DNA of 38,962 nt. Origin: Pseudomonadota bacterium (GTDB lineage: Bacteria > Pseudomonadota > Gammaproteobacteria > Xanthomonadales > Rhodanobacteraceae). This document shows, one piece after another, positions 7,211 through 16,267 of this stretch. Both the position numbers and the translations under genes were made by a program. The notes below the pieces were generated by a model that saw only the letters and a list, made by a program, of their open reading frames with translations, made no database searches and was not told the origin of the DNA. The stretch spans positions 1-38,962 of the forward strand of contig JAJYTR010000018.1 in assembly GCA_021792975.1 (NCBI GenBank), in the 5' to 3' direction. Positions within the stretch are counted from its first letter, which is position 1. Every line of letters begins with the position of its first letter.

Positions 7211-8080
7211 ATGTCGCAACAAGCCGGTTCTTACTATGTCCCGCACGGCAGCCGCTGGCCCATCGTCGCGGCCGTCGGCCTGTTCATCTTCATGTGGGGC
7301 GCCGCGCACTGGCTGGACGGCATCACCCCGGAAGGCCCCCTGCTGCTGGCGGCGGGTGCCGCAATCCTGGTCTTCATGTTCTTCGGCTGGTTCGGCGAGG
7401 TCGCGCGCGAATCGCTGAAGGGCCTGTACAGCGCCCAGGTGGACCTGTCGTTCCGCATGGGCATGATGTGGTTCATCTTCTCCGAGGTGATGTTCTTCGG
7501 CGCGTTCTTCGGCGCGCTGTTCTACAGCCGCGGCCTGCAGGTGCCCTGGCTGGCCGGCGAGGGTCATGGCGCGCTGACCAACCTGTACCTGTTCCGCGAT
7601 TACACCGGCGGCTGGCCCACCAACGGGCCCGACGCCATCGGCGGGCCGTTCCAGATCGTGCCGCCCTGGGGCGAGCCGCTGGTCAACACCCTGATCCTGC
7701 TCTCCTCCAGCGTCACCATCACCATCGCCCACCACGCGCTGCGTGACGGCAACCGGCGGCGCATGCTGCCCTGGCTGGTGGCCACGCCGATCCTGGGCAT
7801 GCTGTTCGTGTTCCTGCAGGCGCGCGAGTACATGGATGCCTACACGCATCTCAACCTCACCCTGCACAGCGGCATTTACGGCGCCACCTTCTTCATACTG
7901 ACCGGTTTCCACGGCCTGCACGTGACGTTGGGCTCGATCATGCTGTGGGTGATCGCCTACCGTGCCTGGCGCGGGCACTTCAGCAAGGACCACCACTTCG
8001 CTTTCGAGGCGGTGGCCTGGTACTGGCACTTCGTGGATATCGTGTGGCTGTGCCTGTTCCTGTTCGTCTACATCATGTAG
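7211..8080 (+). CDS. coxC: Cytochrome c oxidase subunit III (CoxC/CtaE)
   Basis: Subunit III is an integral membrane subunit that stabilises the oxidase and supports proton uptake. The 289-residue protein has seven predicted helices. Diagnostic segments are FRMGMMWFIFSEVMFFGAFF, the HHALRDGNRR turn, GFHGLHVTLGSIML and AVAWYWHFVDIVWLCLF. A loop of about 45 residues rich in Gly and Pro (TGGWPTNGPDAIGG) between helices is usual for the proteobacterial form. The ATG at 7211 is preferred because GGA lies 8 nt upstream and MSQQAGSYYVP matches the family N-terminus. The ATG at 7202, three codons earlier, is the alternative. The gene lies 91 bp after a hairpin. Confidence 0.97.
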   Translation: MSQQAGSYYVPHGSRWPIVAAVGLFIFMWGAAHWLDGITPEGPLLLAAGAAILVFMFFGWFGEVARESLKGLYSAQVDLSFRMGMMWFIFSEVMFFGAFFGALFYSRGLQVPWLAGEGHGALTNLYLFRDYTGGWPTNGPDAIGGPFQIVPPWGEPLVNTLILLSSSVTITIAHHALRDGNRRRMLPWLVATPILGMLFVFLQAREYMDAYTHLNLTLHSGIYGATFFILTGFHGLHVTLGSIMLWVIAYRAWRGHFSKDHHFAFEAVAWYWHFVDIVWLCLFLFVYIM

Positions 8081-8120
8081 CGCACAGGCCGCTACGGACG
8101 CCGCACGGCGTGCCGCGTGC

Positions 8121-8342
8121 TCAGCCGCCCAGGCCGTGCGGGTGGATCAGTCCGGTGAGGATGCCGATGATCACCAGCACGAACACGCCCAGCGAAAAGC
8201 CGATGCGCCGGGTCAACGCCCAGGCCATGCGCTTGGGGTTGGAATCGGCGCGTTCGGTCATCATGAAGAACAGGGCCTGACCCAGACTGAAGATGGCCGC
8301 CAGCAGCATCAGCACCAGCAGGATATTGAACAGGGTGTGCAT
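8121..8342 (-). CDS. DUF2909 twin-transmembrane protein, antisense within the cox locus
   Basis: The protein has 73 residues and two membrane helices (about 6-27 and 48-66) joined by a polar loop with TERADSNPKRMAWALTRR. This matches the DUF2909 twin-transmembrane family commonly found next to SURF1 in Xanthomonadales and pseudomonads; function unknown. It is read against the oxidase genes, 40 bp from the coxC stop, and its start is 60 bp from the start of SURF1. The two therefore share a divergent promoter region, and the cox locus is probably at least two transcription units. The ATG at 8342 is the only one giving a compact protein with a plausible N-terminus; a GTG two codons upstream is possible. 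Confidence 0.8.
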   Translation of the reverse strand: MHTLFNILLVLMLLAAIFSLGQALFFMMTERADSNPKRMAWALTRRIGFSLGVFVLVIIGILTGLIHPHGLGG

Positions 8343-8372
8343 GTGCACAGATCCGCTTGATCGCGAGCCGAG

Positions 8373-8378
8373 TATAGA
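8373..8378 (+). promoter_or_regulatory. Candidate -10 element upstream of SURF1
   Basis: TATAGA lies 24 nt before the SURF1 start, in the 60-bp divergent gap with the DUF2909 gene. No -35 at good spacing was found. The divergent arrangement itself requires a promoter in this gap. Confidence 0.35.
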
Positions 8379-8402
8379 CCCCGCTGCGCGCGTACCACGT
8401 CG

Positions 8403-9155
8403 ATGCTGAGGCTGCGCCGGCCGTCGTGGTTCGCCGTGCTGCTGACCCTGGCGGGGGTGGCGGTGTTCGTGCGGCTGGGCATCTGGCAGCTTGATCGCGC
8501 CGCCTACAAGGAACGCCTGCTGACGCGCTTCGACCACGCCAGCACGGCCCCGCTCGCACCGTTCGCGCAAGTGGCCGGGCAGGCGCCGCGCTACCGCTAC
8601 ACGCACGTCGCGGTGCAGGGGCATTTCCTGCGTGATCGCAGCTACATGTGGGACGACCAGACCGAGGGCGAGCAGGTGGGCGTGGACGTCTACGTGCCGT
8701 TCGTGGTGCCGGGGCACGCGCGGCTGCTGCTGGTGAACCTGGGCTTCCTGCCGCACAGCGGCGGCACCGGCAACGTGCCGCAGATGCCGCCGCTGCCCGC
8801 GGGCGCGGTGACGCTGCACGGACTGTACGCGCCGATGCCGCCGCCGGGGCTGAGGATCGGCGGCGACCAGCTCGCGCGCCAGCGGCGCTATCCCAAGCTG
8901 GCCACATATCTGCAGCTCGGCCAGATCCGTCGCGACCTGGGGCGCCCGCTGGACCCCGGCGTGCTGCTGCTCGACCCGGACCCGCACGCCGCCTACCTGC
9001 GCCAGTGGACGCCGACCTTCATGCCGCCGGCACGGCACCAGGCGTATGCCTTCCAGTGGTTTTCCTTCGCCGTCGCCGCGGTGGTGATCTTCATCGTGCT
9101 GCACCGGCGCAAGCCCGGACCCGCACCGGACGACGACCCGCCCGCTCCGCCATGA
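8403..9155 (+). CDS. SURF1 family cytochrome oxidase assembly protein
   Basis: SURF1 proteins help insert heme a into CoxA. The 250-residue protein has the standard architecture: an N-terminal helix (about residues 10-28) followed by LGIWQLDRAAYKE, a periplasmic domain, and a C-terminal helix (about 218-236) preceded by HQAYAFQWFSFA. The segments GHFLRDRSYMWDDQ and VLVNLGFLP correspond to the usual YVPGxxxxxxxxxLVNRGWVP region. It overlaps the next gene by 4 bp (ATGA), so the two are translationally coupled. Confidence 0.9.
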   Translation: MLRLRRPSWFAVLLTLAGVAVFVRLGIWQLDRAAYKERLLTRFDHASTAPLAPFAQVAGQAPRYRYTHVAVQGHFLRDRSYMWDDQTEGEQVGVDVYVPFVVPGHARLLLVNLGFLPHSGGTGNVPQMPPLPAGAVTLHGLYAPMPPPGLRIGGDQLARQRRYPKLATYLQLGQIRRDLGRPLDPGVLLLDPDPHAAYLRQWTPTFMPPARHQAYAFQWFSFAVAAVVIFIVLHRRKPGPAPDDDPPAPP

Positions 9156-9712
9156 CCCCGCCCACCTCCGCCATCCGCCGCGGCCGCCTGCAACTGCTGA
9201 TGATCGCCGCGGTGTTCTTTCTGCCCATCCTGCTGGCCGCGCTGCTGGCATTCTCCGGCTGGGTGCCCGCGGCGCGCAGCCATGGCGATCCGATCGTGCC
9301 GCAGGAGAACTTCGCCGGCCTGCGCGTGCACATGGCGGACGGCGGCGACTGGCCATGGAAGGCGGCCACGCCGCTGTACACACTGCTGGCGCTGGCCGGG
9401 CCCGACTGCGGCGGGGCCTGCGTGGGCCGGCTCGACTTCCTGCACCGCGCACAGGCCGGACTGACCGACAGCGGCGACAAGCTGCGGCTGCTGTACGTGG
9501 GGGCGCCGCCGGAGGTGGCCGGCGCGGCTCCGGTGATGCGGTACTGGGCCGTGGGCAGCACCCGCGCGCCGCAGCTGCTGCGCTTCGCGCCGCGGCGTGC
9601 GGACCGCGTGGCGGTGATCCTGGTGGCGGCCGACGGCACCGCCATCGTGCGTTATCCGCCGCAGGTGCCGGTGGCGCTGATCAACAAGGATCTGCGGAGA
9701 CTGTTCAAGTGA
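9152..9712 (+). CDS. Membrane-anchored thioredoxin-fold protein of the cox operon, CxxxC motif
   Basis: The protein has 186 residues: an N-terminal membrane anchor (about 14-34) and a periplasmic domain. The fold pattern resembles SCO/thioredoxin proteins: YTLLALAGPDCGGACVGRL carries Cys86 and Cys90 in a CxxxC arrangement, and DRVAVILVAADGTAIVRYPP looks like the later strand pair. SCO proteins bind copper with CxxxC plus a distant His. No His follows in this protein, so it may be a thiol-disulfide reductase for CuA assembly rather than a copper carrier. That is inference. Small uncharacterised membrane proteins of this kind are common between SURF1 and ctaA in Xanthomonadales. It overlaps SURF1 (ATGA) and ctaA (GTGA) by 4 bp each. 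Confidence 0.75.
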   Translation: MTPPTSAIRRGRLQLLMIAAVFFLPILLAALLAFSGWVPAARSHGDPIVPQENFAGLRVHMADGGDWPWKAATPLYTLLALAGPDCGGACVGRLDFLHRAQAGLTDSGDKLRLLYVGAPPEVAGAAPVMRYWAVGSTRAPQLLRFAPRRADRVAVILVAADGTAIVRYPPQVPVALINKDLRRLFK

Positions 9713-10854
9713 ACATCAGACCGGCCTGGGTGCGGCCGCTGGCCTGGCTGGCCGCGGCGTTCGCGCTGGGCGTGATCGTATTCGGCGCCTTCGTGCGCCT
9801 GTCCAACGCCGGGCTGTCCTGTCCCGACTGGCCCACCTGCTACGGCCGCATCACCTGGCCCACCCACCACGCCGCGATCGCCGCCGCCGACGCGGCGTTT
9901 CCGCAGCGCCCGGTGGCCGTGCATCTAGCCTGGCGCGAGCAGGTGCACCGCTTCATCGCCGGCACGCTGGGCGTGCTGGTGCTGCTGCTGGCCCTGGGCG
10001 CGACCTGGCGCCAGCGCCCGGCCCGCAGGATGGTGATTGCGGCCGCGGTGGCCGCCGCCGCCGGGGTGTGGCTGTACCTGGATGGCGAGCACGTGCTGTC
10101 GAGCGTGCCGGCCGCGATCGCCATCGCCCTGCCGCTGCTGGCCGCGTGGCGGCTGCAGCGCGAGGCGCCGTGGAAGGTGCTGACCGCCACCTTGGGACTG
10201 ATCATCTTCCAGGCCATGCTGGGCATGTGGACGGTGACGCTGCTGCTGAAGCCGGCCATCGTCACCAGTCATCTGCTGGGCGGCATGAGCACCCTGGCGC
10301 TGCTGGCCTACGCGGCGCTGCGGCTGAGCGGCGTGAGCGCGCGGGGGGCCCGCGTGCGCCGGCTGCTGCCGTGGGCGGTGCTGGGCCTGCTGCTGCTGGC
10401 CGGGCAGATCTTCCTGGGCGGCTGGACCAGCACCAATTACGCCGCATTGGCCTGCGGCACTGATTTCCCGCGCTGCGCCGGCAGCTGGTGGCCGGCGATG
10501 GATTTCCACCAGGGCTTCGTGCTGTGGCGCGACATCGGCGTCAACTACGAGGGCGGCATTCTCGATGAGGCCGCACGCGCAGCCATCCAGATGGCCCACC
10601 GCATCGGCGCGCTGGTGGTGTTCACTTACGGGCTGTGGCTGGCCCTGCGCGCGGCGCGCGCGGGATTGAAGAAGCAGGGTGCCGTGCTGGCGGTACTGCT
10701 GTGCGCGCAGGTGCTGCTGGGTATCGGCAACGTGGTGCTGGGCCTGCCGCTGGATGTGGCCACCGCGCACAACGCCGGCGCCGCGTTGCTGCTGTTCGCC
10801 ATGGTCTGGCTGCTGGCCTCGGTACAGCGTCCGCCGGCGTCGCGGGAGTATTGA
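9709..10854 (+). CDS. ctaA: Heme A synthase CtaA (COX15)
   Basis: CtaA oxidises the C8 methyl of heme O to a formyl group, giving heme A for the oxidase. The 381-residue protein has about eight helices arranged as two related four-helix halves. The four histidines expected to ligate heme appear as His80 (REQVHRFIAG), TSHLLGG, QMAHRIGAL and ATAHNAGA. Cys38 and Cys44 in SCPDWPTC form the conserved extracellular pair, and a second pair is seen in CGTDFPRC. It starts at GTG overlapping the previous stop (GTGA); there is no ATG at the family N-terminus. It lies directly upstream of ctaB. Confidence 0.95.
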   Translation: MNIRPAWVRPLAWLAAAFALGVIVFGAFVRLSNAGLSCPDWPTCYGRITWPTHHAAIAAADAAFPQRPVAVHLAWREQVHRFIAGTLGVLVLLLALGATWRQRPARRMVIAAAVAAAAGVWLYLDGEHVLSSVPAAIAIALPLLAAWRLQREAPWKVLTATLGLIIFQAMLGMWTVTLLLKPAIVTSHLLGGMSTLALLAYAALRLSGVSARGARVRRLLPWAVLGLLLLAGQIFLGGWTSTNYAALACGTDFPRCAGSWWPAMDFHQGFVLWRDIGVNYEGGILDEAARAAIQMAHRIGALVVFTYGLWLALRAARAGLKKQGAVLAVLLCAQVLLGIGNVVLGLPLDVATAHNAGAALLLFAMVWLLASVQRPPASREY

Positions 10855-11748
10855 GTGAAACACTGGCGGGCGTATCTCGAGCTGACCAAGCCGCGGGTGG
10901 TGGCGCTGCTGGTGTTCACCGCCCTGATCGGCGCACTGCTGGCGGTGCCGGGCGTGCCGCCGTGGCGGCCGTTGCTGGCGGGGCTGGCGGGCATCTGGCT
11001 GGCGGCGGCCTCGGCGGCCGCGCTGAACCACCTGATCGACCAGCGCATCGACCGCCTGATGGCGCGCACGGCGCGGCGGCCGCTGCCCTCGGGCGCACTG
11101 CGTCCGGCGCAGGTGCTGGCATTTGCGCTGCTGCTGGGTGCGGCATCGATGCTGGTGCTGGTGCTGTGGGTGAACGCGCTGACCGCGGCGCTCACCTTCG
11201 CTTCGCTGATCGGCTACGCCGGGCTGTACACCGCCTTCCTCAAGCGCGCCACGCCGCAGAACATCGTCATCGGCGGCATCGCCGGCGCCGCGCCGCCGGT
11301 GCTGGGCTGGACCGCGGTCACCGGCCAGCTGCATGCCTATGCGCTGCTGCTGTGCCTGATCGTGTTCCTGTGGACGCCGCCGCACTTCTGGTCGCTGGCC
11401 ATCTTCCGCCGGCACGACTACGCACGCGCCGGCGTTCCCATGCTGCCGGTGACGCACGGGCTGGCGGTGACGCGCTGGCACGTGCTGGCGTACACGGTGC
11501 TGCTGACACTGGCCACGCTGCTGCCCTATCTGACCGGCATGTGCGGGCTGTTCTACCTGGGCGGCGCGCTGGTGCTGGACGCCGGATTCGTCTACTACGC
11601 GCTGCGCCTGCTGCAGCCGCCCGATGAGCTGTGGGCGATGCGCACGTTCAACTATTCGATCCTCTATCTGGCCGCGCTGTTCGGATTCCTGCTGGCCGAC
11701 CACTGGTTGCTGCTCGCGGCCGGTTCCGCGCTGCCGCCGGGGCGCTGA
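10855..11748 (+). CDS. ctaB: Protoheme IX farnesyltransferase CtaB (heme O synthase)
   Basis: CtaB farnesylates protoheme to heme O, the substrate of CtaA. The 297-residue protein is a UbiA-type prenyltransferase with about nine helices. The first Asp-rich site is [23 protein letters not shown] (given from Asn58 with Asp62 and Asp66). The second conserved region is [28 protein letters not shown]. It uses a GTG start placed immediately after the ctaA stop, so it is coupled to ctaA. It ends 13 bp from the converging PCuAC gene. Confidence 0.96.
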   Translation: MKHWRAYLELTKPRVVALLVFTALIGALLAVPGVPPWRPLLAGLAGIWLAAASAAALNHLIDQRIDRLMARTARRPLPSGALRPAQVLAFALLLGAASMLVLVLWVNALTAALTFASLIGYAGLYTAFLKRATPQNIVIGGIAGAAPPVLGWTAVTGQLHAYALLLCLIVFLWTPPHFWSLAIFRRHDYARAGVPMLPVTHGLAVTRWHVLAYTVLLTLATLLPYLTGMCGLFYLGGALVLDAGFVYYALRLLQPPDELWAMRTFNYSILYLAALFGFLLADHWLLLAAGSALPPGR

Positions 11749-11761
11749 GGGCGTGGCCGGT

Positions 11762-12229
11762 TCACGGCCGGCCGCTGGCGTCGCGCACCCGGAACAGGAC
11801 GGGCTGCGGCGCGCAGCCGGCGAACCGCAGTTCGATGCGCACGCGTGCGCCGGGTTTCACGGCGGCGGCGGCGCCCATCAGCATCAGGTGGTAGCCGCCG
11901 GGCGCGAAACGCACCGTGCCGCCGGCGGGGATCGATACCGCGGCCACTGGCTGCATGGTGTCCAGTCCGCCGCGGCGCATGCTCCGGTGCAGCATCACGC
12001 CGTCGAAGCCGGTGCTGCGCGCGCCGGTCAGCGCGACGGTGCGCGTGCCGCCGTTGTGCAGGCTCATGTAGCCGCCCATGGGCAGCCCCGCCGGCAGCCA
12101 GCGCACCCAGGCATGCTCCACGCGCACGCGGCAGTCGTGGGGTTGCGCGCGTGCCGGTGCCGCGATTGCGGCACCGGGTATCGCGAGCGCCAGGGCCAGC
12201 GCGGCCGGCAGGGACGCGTGCTTCTTCAT
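11762..12229 (-). CDS. PCuAC-type periplasmic copper chaperone
   Basis: PCuAC proteins carry Cu(I) in the periplasm and help load the CuA site of CoxB, often with SCO. The 155-residue protein has a signal peptide (about residues 1-28) and a cupredoxin-like domain. Ligands match the family motif: His81 and Met84 (LHRSM), Met92, then 21 residues later His114 and Met116 (GGYHLMLMG). Its start overlaps the SCO stop by 4 bp, so it is the second gene of a two-gene unit. It converges on the cox locus, which supports a role in copper delivery to this oxidase. Confidence 0.9.
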   Translation of the reverse strand: MKKHASLPAALALALAIPGAAIAAPARAQPHDCRVRVEHAWVRWLPAGLPMGGYMSLHNGGTRTVALTGARSTGFDGVMLHRSMRRGGLDTMQPVAAVSIPAGGTVRFAPGGYHLMLMGAAAAVKPGARVRIELRFAGCAPQPVLFRVRDASGRP

Positions 12230-12810
12230 GGCCGCTGCCGCGAAACCAGCAGGTGCAGATCGTGCGTGAGCTGCGCCACGGTGCTCTGCTGATCGGCCAG
12301 CAGGCGCGCACGGCCGCGTGCGTCGAAGATGAAGATCGCCGCGCTGTGGCTGACCTCGTAATTGCCCTCGGCGTTGGGCTTGCCGTAGCTGTAGGCCACG
12401 CGGTAGCGCTTGGCGACGCGCGCGATCTCGGCCGGCGTCCCGGTGAGGCCCACGATGTACGGCCCGAAGGCCCGCACGTACGCGTGCAGCACCGCGGGCG
12501 TGTCGCGTCCGGGATCGACGCTCAGAAACAGCACACGCACTTCGCGCGCCAGCGGTCCGAGGTTCTGCAGCGCGACTGTCAGGTGCGCCAGCGTGGTGGG
12601 GCACACGTCGGGGCAATGCGTGTAGCCGAAGTACAGCAGCACCGTCTTGCCGCGGAAGCTGGCGCCGGTGACGGGCCGACCACGATCGTCGGTGAGATGG
12701 AAGCGCAGGTCGGGCAGGTGGCCGCGCACATCGGTGAGCTGCCAGGGCGAGGGTGCGTGCGAGCAGGCGGCCAGCAGCGCGAGCAGGAACAGGAGGAGGG
12801 TGCGGCGCAT
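12226..12810 (-). CDS. SCO1/SenC family copper metallochaperone lipoprotein
   Basis: SCO proteins metallate or reduce the CuA site of CoxB. The 194-residue protein has a lipoprotein signal with Cys16 (ALLAAC), then a thioredoxin-fold domain. Copper ligands are Cys66 and Cys70 in HCPDVCP and His155 in YEVSHSA. Other family segments are VLLYFGYTHC and VLFLSVDPGRDTP. It is probably the first gene of a SCO-PCuAC operon, divergent from the peroxidase gene with 94 bp between them. Confidence 0.94.
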   Translation of the reverse strand: MRRTLLLFLLALLAACSHAPSPWQLTDVRGHLPDLRFHLTDDRGRPVTGASFRGKTVLLYFGYTHCPDVCPTTLAHLTVALQNLGPLAREVRVLFLSVDPGRDTPAVLHAYVRAFGPYIVGLTGTPAEIARVAKRYRVAYSYGKPNAEGNYEVSHSAAIFIFDARGRARLLADQQSTVAQLTHDLHLLVSRQRP

Positions 12811-12904
12811 GCGGCATTGTAGTCGCCGTGCGCGGCCGCGGCCGCCCGCCGCAGGCCGCCGTCGCGCGTGCTATACCCGTGCGCCGGCTCCCACGAGCAC
12901 CGCC

Positions 12905-13396
12905 ATGAGCGAACTGGACACCCTGCACGCCACCGGCCTGGACGGCGAGGACATTGCCCTCTCGCGCTTCCGCGGGCAGTGGCTGTTGATCGTCAACGTC
13001 GCCTCGAAGTGCGGATTCACGCCGCAGTACGCCGGCCTGGAGGCGCTGTACCGGCGCTTCGGGCCGCGCGGATTCAGCGTGCTGGGATTTCCCTGCGACC
13101 AGTTCGGCCACCAGGAGCCGGGCGATGCCGACGAAATCCGCCGCTTCTGCACGCTGCAGTACGACGTCAGCTTCCCGCTGTTCGCCAAAATCGAGGTCAA
13201 CGGTGCCGGCACGCACCCGCTCTACCGCTGGCTGAAGCAGGCGGCGCCCGGCGTGCTGGGCTCGCGGGCGATCAAGTGGAACTTCACCAAGTTCCTGCTG
13301 GATGCCGAAGGGCAGGTGCGCCGGCGCTACGCGCCCACCGACACGCCCGAAGCCATCGCGCGCGAACTGGACGTGCTGCTGCCACCCGCAGGCTGA
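12905..13396 (+). CDS. Glutathione peroxidase family protein (probably thioredoxin-dependent)
   Basis: The enzyme reduces hydroperoxides. The 163-residue protein has peroxidatic Cys36 in NVASKCGFTPQY, the GFPCDQFGHQEPG segment (Cys64, Gln70) and Trp125-Asn126 in KWNFTKF, forming the Cys-Gln-Trp-Asn site. Cys82 (RRFCTLQYDVSFP) is in the position of the resolving cysteine used by thioredoxin-dependent members, so glutathione may not be the real reductant. The ATG at 12905 follows a TATACC -10-like element near 12874. The gene ends 27 bp before the glnE ATG. Confidence 0.92.
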   Translation: MSELDTLHATGLDGEDIALSRFRGQWLLIVNVASKCGFTPQYAGLEALYRRFGPRGFSVLGFPCDQFGHQEPGDADEIRRFCTLQYDVSFPLFAKIEVNGAGTHPLYRWLKQAAPGVLGSRAIKWNFTKFLLDAEGQVRRRYAPTDTPEAIARELDVLLPPAG

Positions 13397-13423
13397 GCAT
13401 TGGCCGCACGCGACGCGCCTGCG

Positions 13424-16267
13424 ATGTCTCCCGCGCTGCGCGCATTCGCCGCCCGTCGCTATGCCGAGCTGGTGGCGCATCTGCGTGCGCACGGCGTCCC
13501 CTACTACGACGATGCCGGCGTCGCCGGACGCGTGCAGCGCCTGCTGCTGGCCAGCGACTTCGCCTGGCGCGTACTGCGTGCGCAGCCGACCCTGCTGGCA
13601 CCCGCTGGATTGCAGTGGCTGGTGGGCAGCGGCGATCCCGGCGCGCGCCTGCTGGCCGGCCCCGGCCTGCCCGACGATCGCGTCGCCGCGCTGGCCGAAC
13701 TGCGGCGTCTGCGCGCGCGCGAGGCGCTGCGGCTGGTGTTCCGCGACGTCAACGATCTCGACACGCTGGAGGACACGCTTACCGCCACCAGCCGGCTGCA
13801 CGAGGCGCTGCTGGAACTGGCGCTGCGCCACGCCGAGCGAGTCCTCGCCGAGCGCCACGGCGTACTGCGCGACACCCAGGGCCGGCCGCAGCGGCTGGTG
13901 GTGATGGCGCTGGGCAAGCTGGGCGGCGGCGAGCTGAACTTCTCTTCCGATGTCGATCTGATCCTGGCCATCGCCGAGACCGGCGGCAGCGACGGTGCGC
14001 GTCCGCTGGAGGCCGGGGAATACGGCGCGCGCCTGGCGCGCGCGTTCGTGGGGCTGCTGGCCGAGACCACCGCCGAAGGCAGCGCCGCGCGCGTGGATCT
14101 GCGCCTGCGGCCCTACGGCAGCGCCGGCGCGCCGGTATGGACCTTCGCCGCGATGGAGACCTACTACCAGCGCGAGGGCCGCGACTGGGAGCGCTACGCC
14201 TGGATCAAGGCACGGCCGGTGGCCGGCGATCTGCAGGCCGGTGCACGCCTGCTGGCGTTGCTGCGGCCGTTCGTGTACCGGCGCTATCTCGATTACACCG
14301 CCTTCGCCGGGTTACGCGCGATGAAGGCGCTGATCGACACCGAGGTGGCACGCGGCGACCGTGCCGCCGACCTCAAGCTCGGACCGGGCGGCATCCGCGA
14401 GATCGAGTTCACCGTGCAGCTCGAGCAACTGATCCGCGGCGGGCGCGAGCCGACGCTGCGGCAGCCGGGGCTGCTGCCGGCGCTGGCCGCTCTGGAGCAG
14501 CGCGGCTACCTCGGCGCCGCGCGCGCGCGCTGCCTGCGCGAGGCGTATCGGCTGTTGCGTCGGGTCGAGAACCGCGTGCAGATGCTGGGCGATGCGCAGA
14601 CCCATGCCCTGCCCGCCGATGGCCTGGTCCGCGCGCGCGTCGCCTGGGGCCTGGGCTATGCCGACGCGGCCGCGCTCGAAGTCACGGTGGATCATGCCCG
14701 CGCGCAGGTGGGCGCGCTGTTCGCGCCCATCCTGGCGGGGCCGGCCGCGCGCAGCGACAGCCGCGACGACGCGCTGCGGGCGCTGTGGCAGGCACTACCG
14801 GAGCAGACACCCGACGCGGCGCAACTGGCGGCCTGCGGACTGGACGCCGAGGCGGGCGCCGCGCTGCAGGCGCTGGCCGCCAGCGCCGCCCTGCGCGGCA
14901 TGAGCGCGGCCGCGCGCGCGCAACTGGATGCGCTGCTGCCGCAGGTGCTGCGGGCCGCGCGCGCCAGCGTGGCGCCGCAGCGCGCGTTGCCGCGCCTGCT
15001 GCGGCTGCTGCACAACATCGCGCGGCGGCCGGCCTACCTGGCGCTGTTGCGCGAGGCGCCGGCGGCGCTGGAGCGGCTGGCGCAGCTGTGCGCCGGCCGC
15101 GCCTTCCTGGCCGAGCGCGTGCTGGCGCAGCCGCTGCTGCTGGACGACGTGCTGGACGCGCGCATCGAGCAGCTTCCGCTGAAGGCCGCCGGAATCGCCG
15201 CGGAGATCGCGCAGCGCGTCGCCGCGCTGGAGGTGCGCGATCCCGAACTGGAGCTGGAGCGCATCAACGAGACCCGCGCCAGCCTGGCGTTCCGCCTCGG
15301 ACTGGCCTGTGCCGACGGCCGTGCCGAGGCCGTGGCCACGTCGCGCCGACTGGCGGCGCTGGCCGAGGCGGTGCTGGGCGCGCTGCTGCGGCTCGCGGTG
15401 CGCGAACTGGGCGGACGCCACGGCCGTCCGCCCGGCGCCGGACTGGGCTTCTGCATCCTCGGCTACGGCAGCCTGGGCGGACAAGAGCTGGGCTTCGCCA
15501 GCGACCTGGACCTCGCCTTCGTCTACGACGGCACGCGCGGCGACGCACCCAGCGACGGCGCACGGCCGCTGGACGGCGCGCAGTGGTACCAGCGCCTGGC
15601 GCAGCGCCTGGTGCACTGGCTGGGCACGGTCACCCGCGCCGGGCAGCTCTACGCGGTGGACATGCGCCTGCGTCCCGACGGCAGCAAGGGCCTGCTGGTG
15701 CAGAGCCTCGACGCCTACACCGGCTACCTGCGCCAGCGGGCGTGGACCTGGGAACACCAGGCGCTGGTGCGTGCGCGCGTGCTGGCGGGGGACGCCGCCC
15801 TGGGCGCCGCCTTTGCCCGCCAGCGCCAGCAGGTGCTGGCGCGACCGCGCGATGCCGCCGAGGTGACGCACTCGGTCACGGCGATGCGCGCGCGCTGGCG
15901 CGCCGAGCGTGACCGCTCCGATGCTGCGTGCTTCGATCTCAAGCAGGGTGCAGGCGGCCTGCTCGACATCGAGTTCCTGCTGCAAGGGCTGGTGTTGACC
16001 CACGCGGCGCGTCTGCCGCTGCTGGCCGAGCCCACCGCCACCGCGGCGCTGATCGACACCGCCGAATCGGTGCGCGTGCTCGATGCGGCGCAGGCGACGG
16101 CGCTGCGCCAGGCCCACCGCGACCTGCTGCGGCGCGCGCTGGAGTGCACGCTGGACGAGCGCCCGCGCGTGGTGCCGCGCGAGACCGCCCTGAGCGCGCA
16201 CACGGCCGCGGTGCTGCAGGTGGCGCAGGCGTGCGGCTACGCCTTCGCCGCGCCGGCGCAGGTCTGA
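13424..16267 (+). CDS. glnE: Bifunctional glutamine synthetase adenylyltransferase/deadenylase GlnE
   Basis: GlnE adenylylates glutamine synthetase under nitrogen excess and deadenylylates it under limitation, instructed by PII. The 947-residue protein has two nucleotidyltransferase domains. The N-terminal deadenylase has GKLGGGELNFSSDVDL near residues 163-178. The C-terminal adenylyltransferase has GYGSLGGQELGFASDLDL near 679-697. Each is followed by an RLRPxGSxG-type segment (LRLRPYGSAGAP and MRLRPDGSKGLL) and a helical domain with LKxGxGGxxxIEF (KLGPGGIREIEF and KQGAGGLLDIEF). The ATG at 13424 is preferred over a TTG at 13400. The length matches the family. Confidence 0.96.
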   Translation: MSPALRAFAARRYAELVAHLRAHGVPYYDDAGVAGRVQRLLLASDFAWRVLRAQPTLLAPAGLQWLVGSGDPGARLLAGPGLPDDRVAALAELRRLRAREALRLVFRDVNDLDTLEDTLTATSRLHEALLELALRHAERVLAERHGVLRDTQGRPQRLVVMALGKLGGGELNFSSDVDLILAIAETGGSDGARPLEAGEYGARLARAFVGLLAETTAEGSAARVDLRLRPYGSAGAPVWTFAAMETYYQREGRDWERYAWIKARPVAGDLQAGARLLALLRPFVYRRYLDYTAFAGLRAMKALIDTEVARGDRAADLKLGPGGIREIEFTVQLEQLIRGGREPTLRQPGLLPALAALEQRGYLGAARARCLREAYRLLRRVENRVQMLGDAQTHALPADGLVRARVAWGLGYADAAALEVTVDHARAQVGALFAPILAGPAARSDSRDDALRALWQALPEQTPDAAQLAACGLDAEAGAALQALAASAALRGMSAAARAQLDALLPQVLRAARASVAPQRALPRLLRLLHNIARRPAYLALLREAPAALERLAQLCAGRAFLAERVLAQPLLLDDVLDARIEQLPLKAAGIAAEIAQRVAALEVRDPELELERINETRASLAFRLGLACADGRAEAVATSRRLAALAEAVLGALLRLAVRELGGRHGRPPGAGLGFCILGYGSLGGQELGFASDLDLAFVYDGTRGDAPSDGARPLDGAQWYQRLAQRLVHWLGTVTRAGQLYAVDMRLRPDGSKGLLVQSLDAYTGYLRQRAWTWEHQALVRARVLAGDAALGAAFARQRQQVLARPRDAAEVTHSVTAMRARWRAERDRSDAACFDLKQGAGGLLDIEFLLQGLVLTHAARLPLLAEPTATAALIDTAESVRVLDAAQATALRQAHRDLLRRALECTLDERPRVVPRETALSAHTAAVLQVAQACGYAFAAPAQV

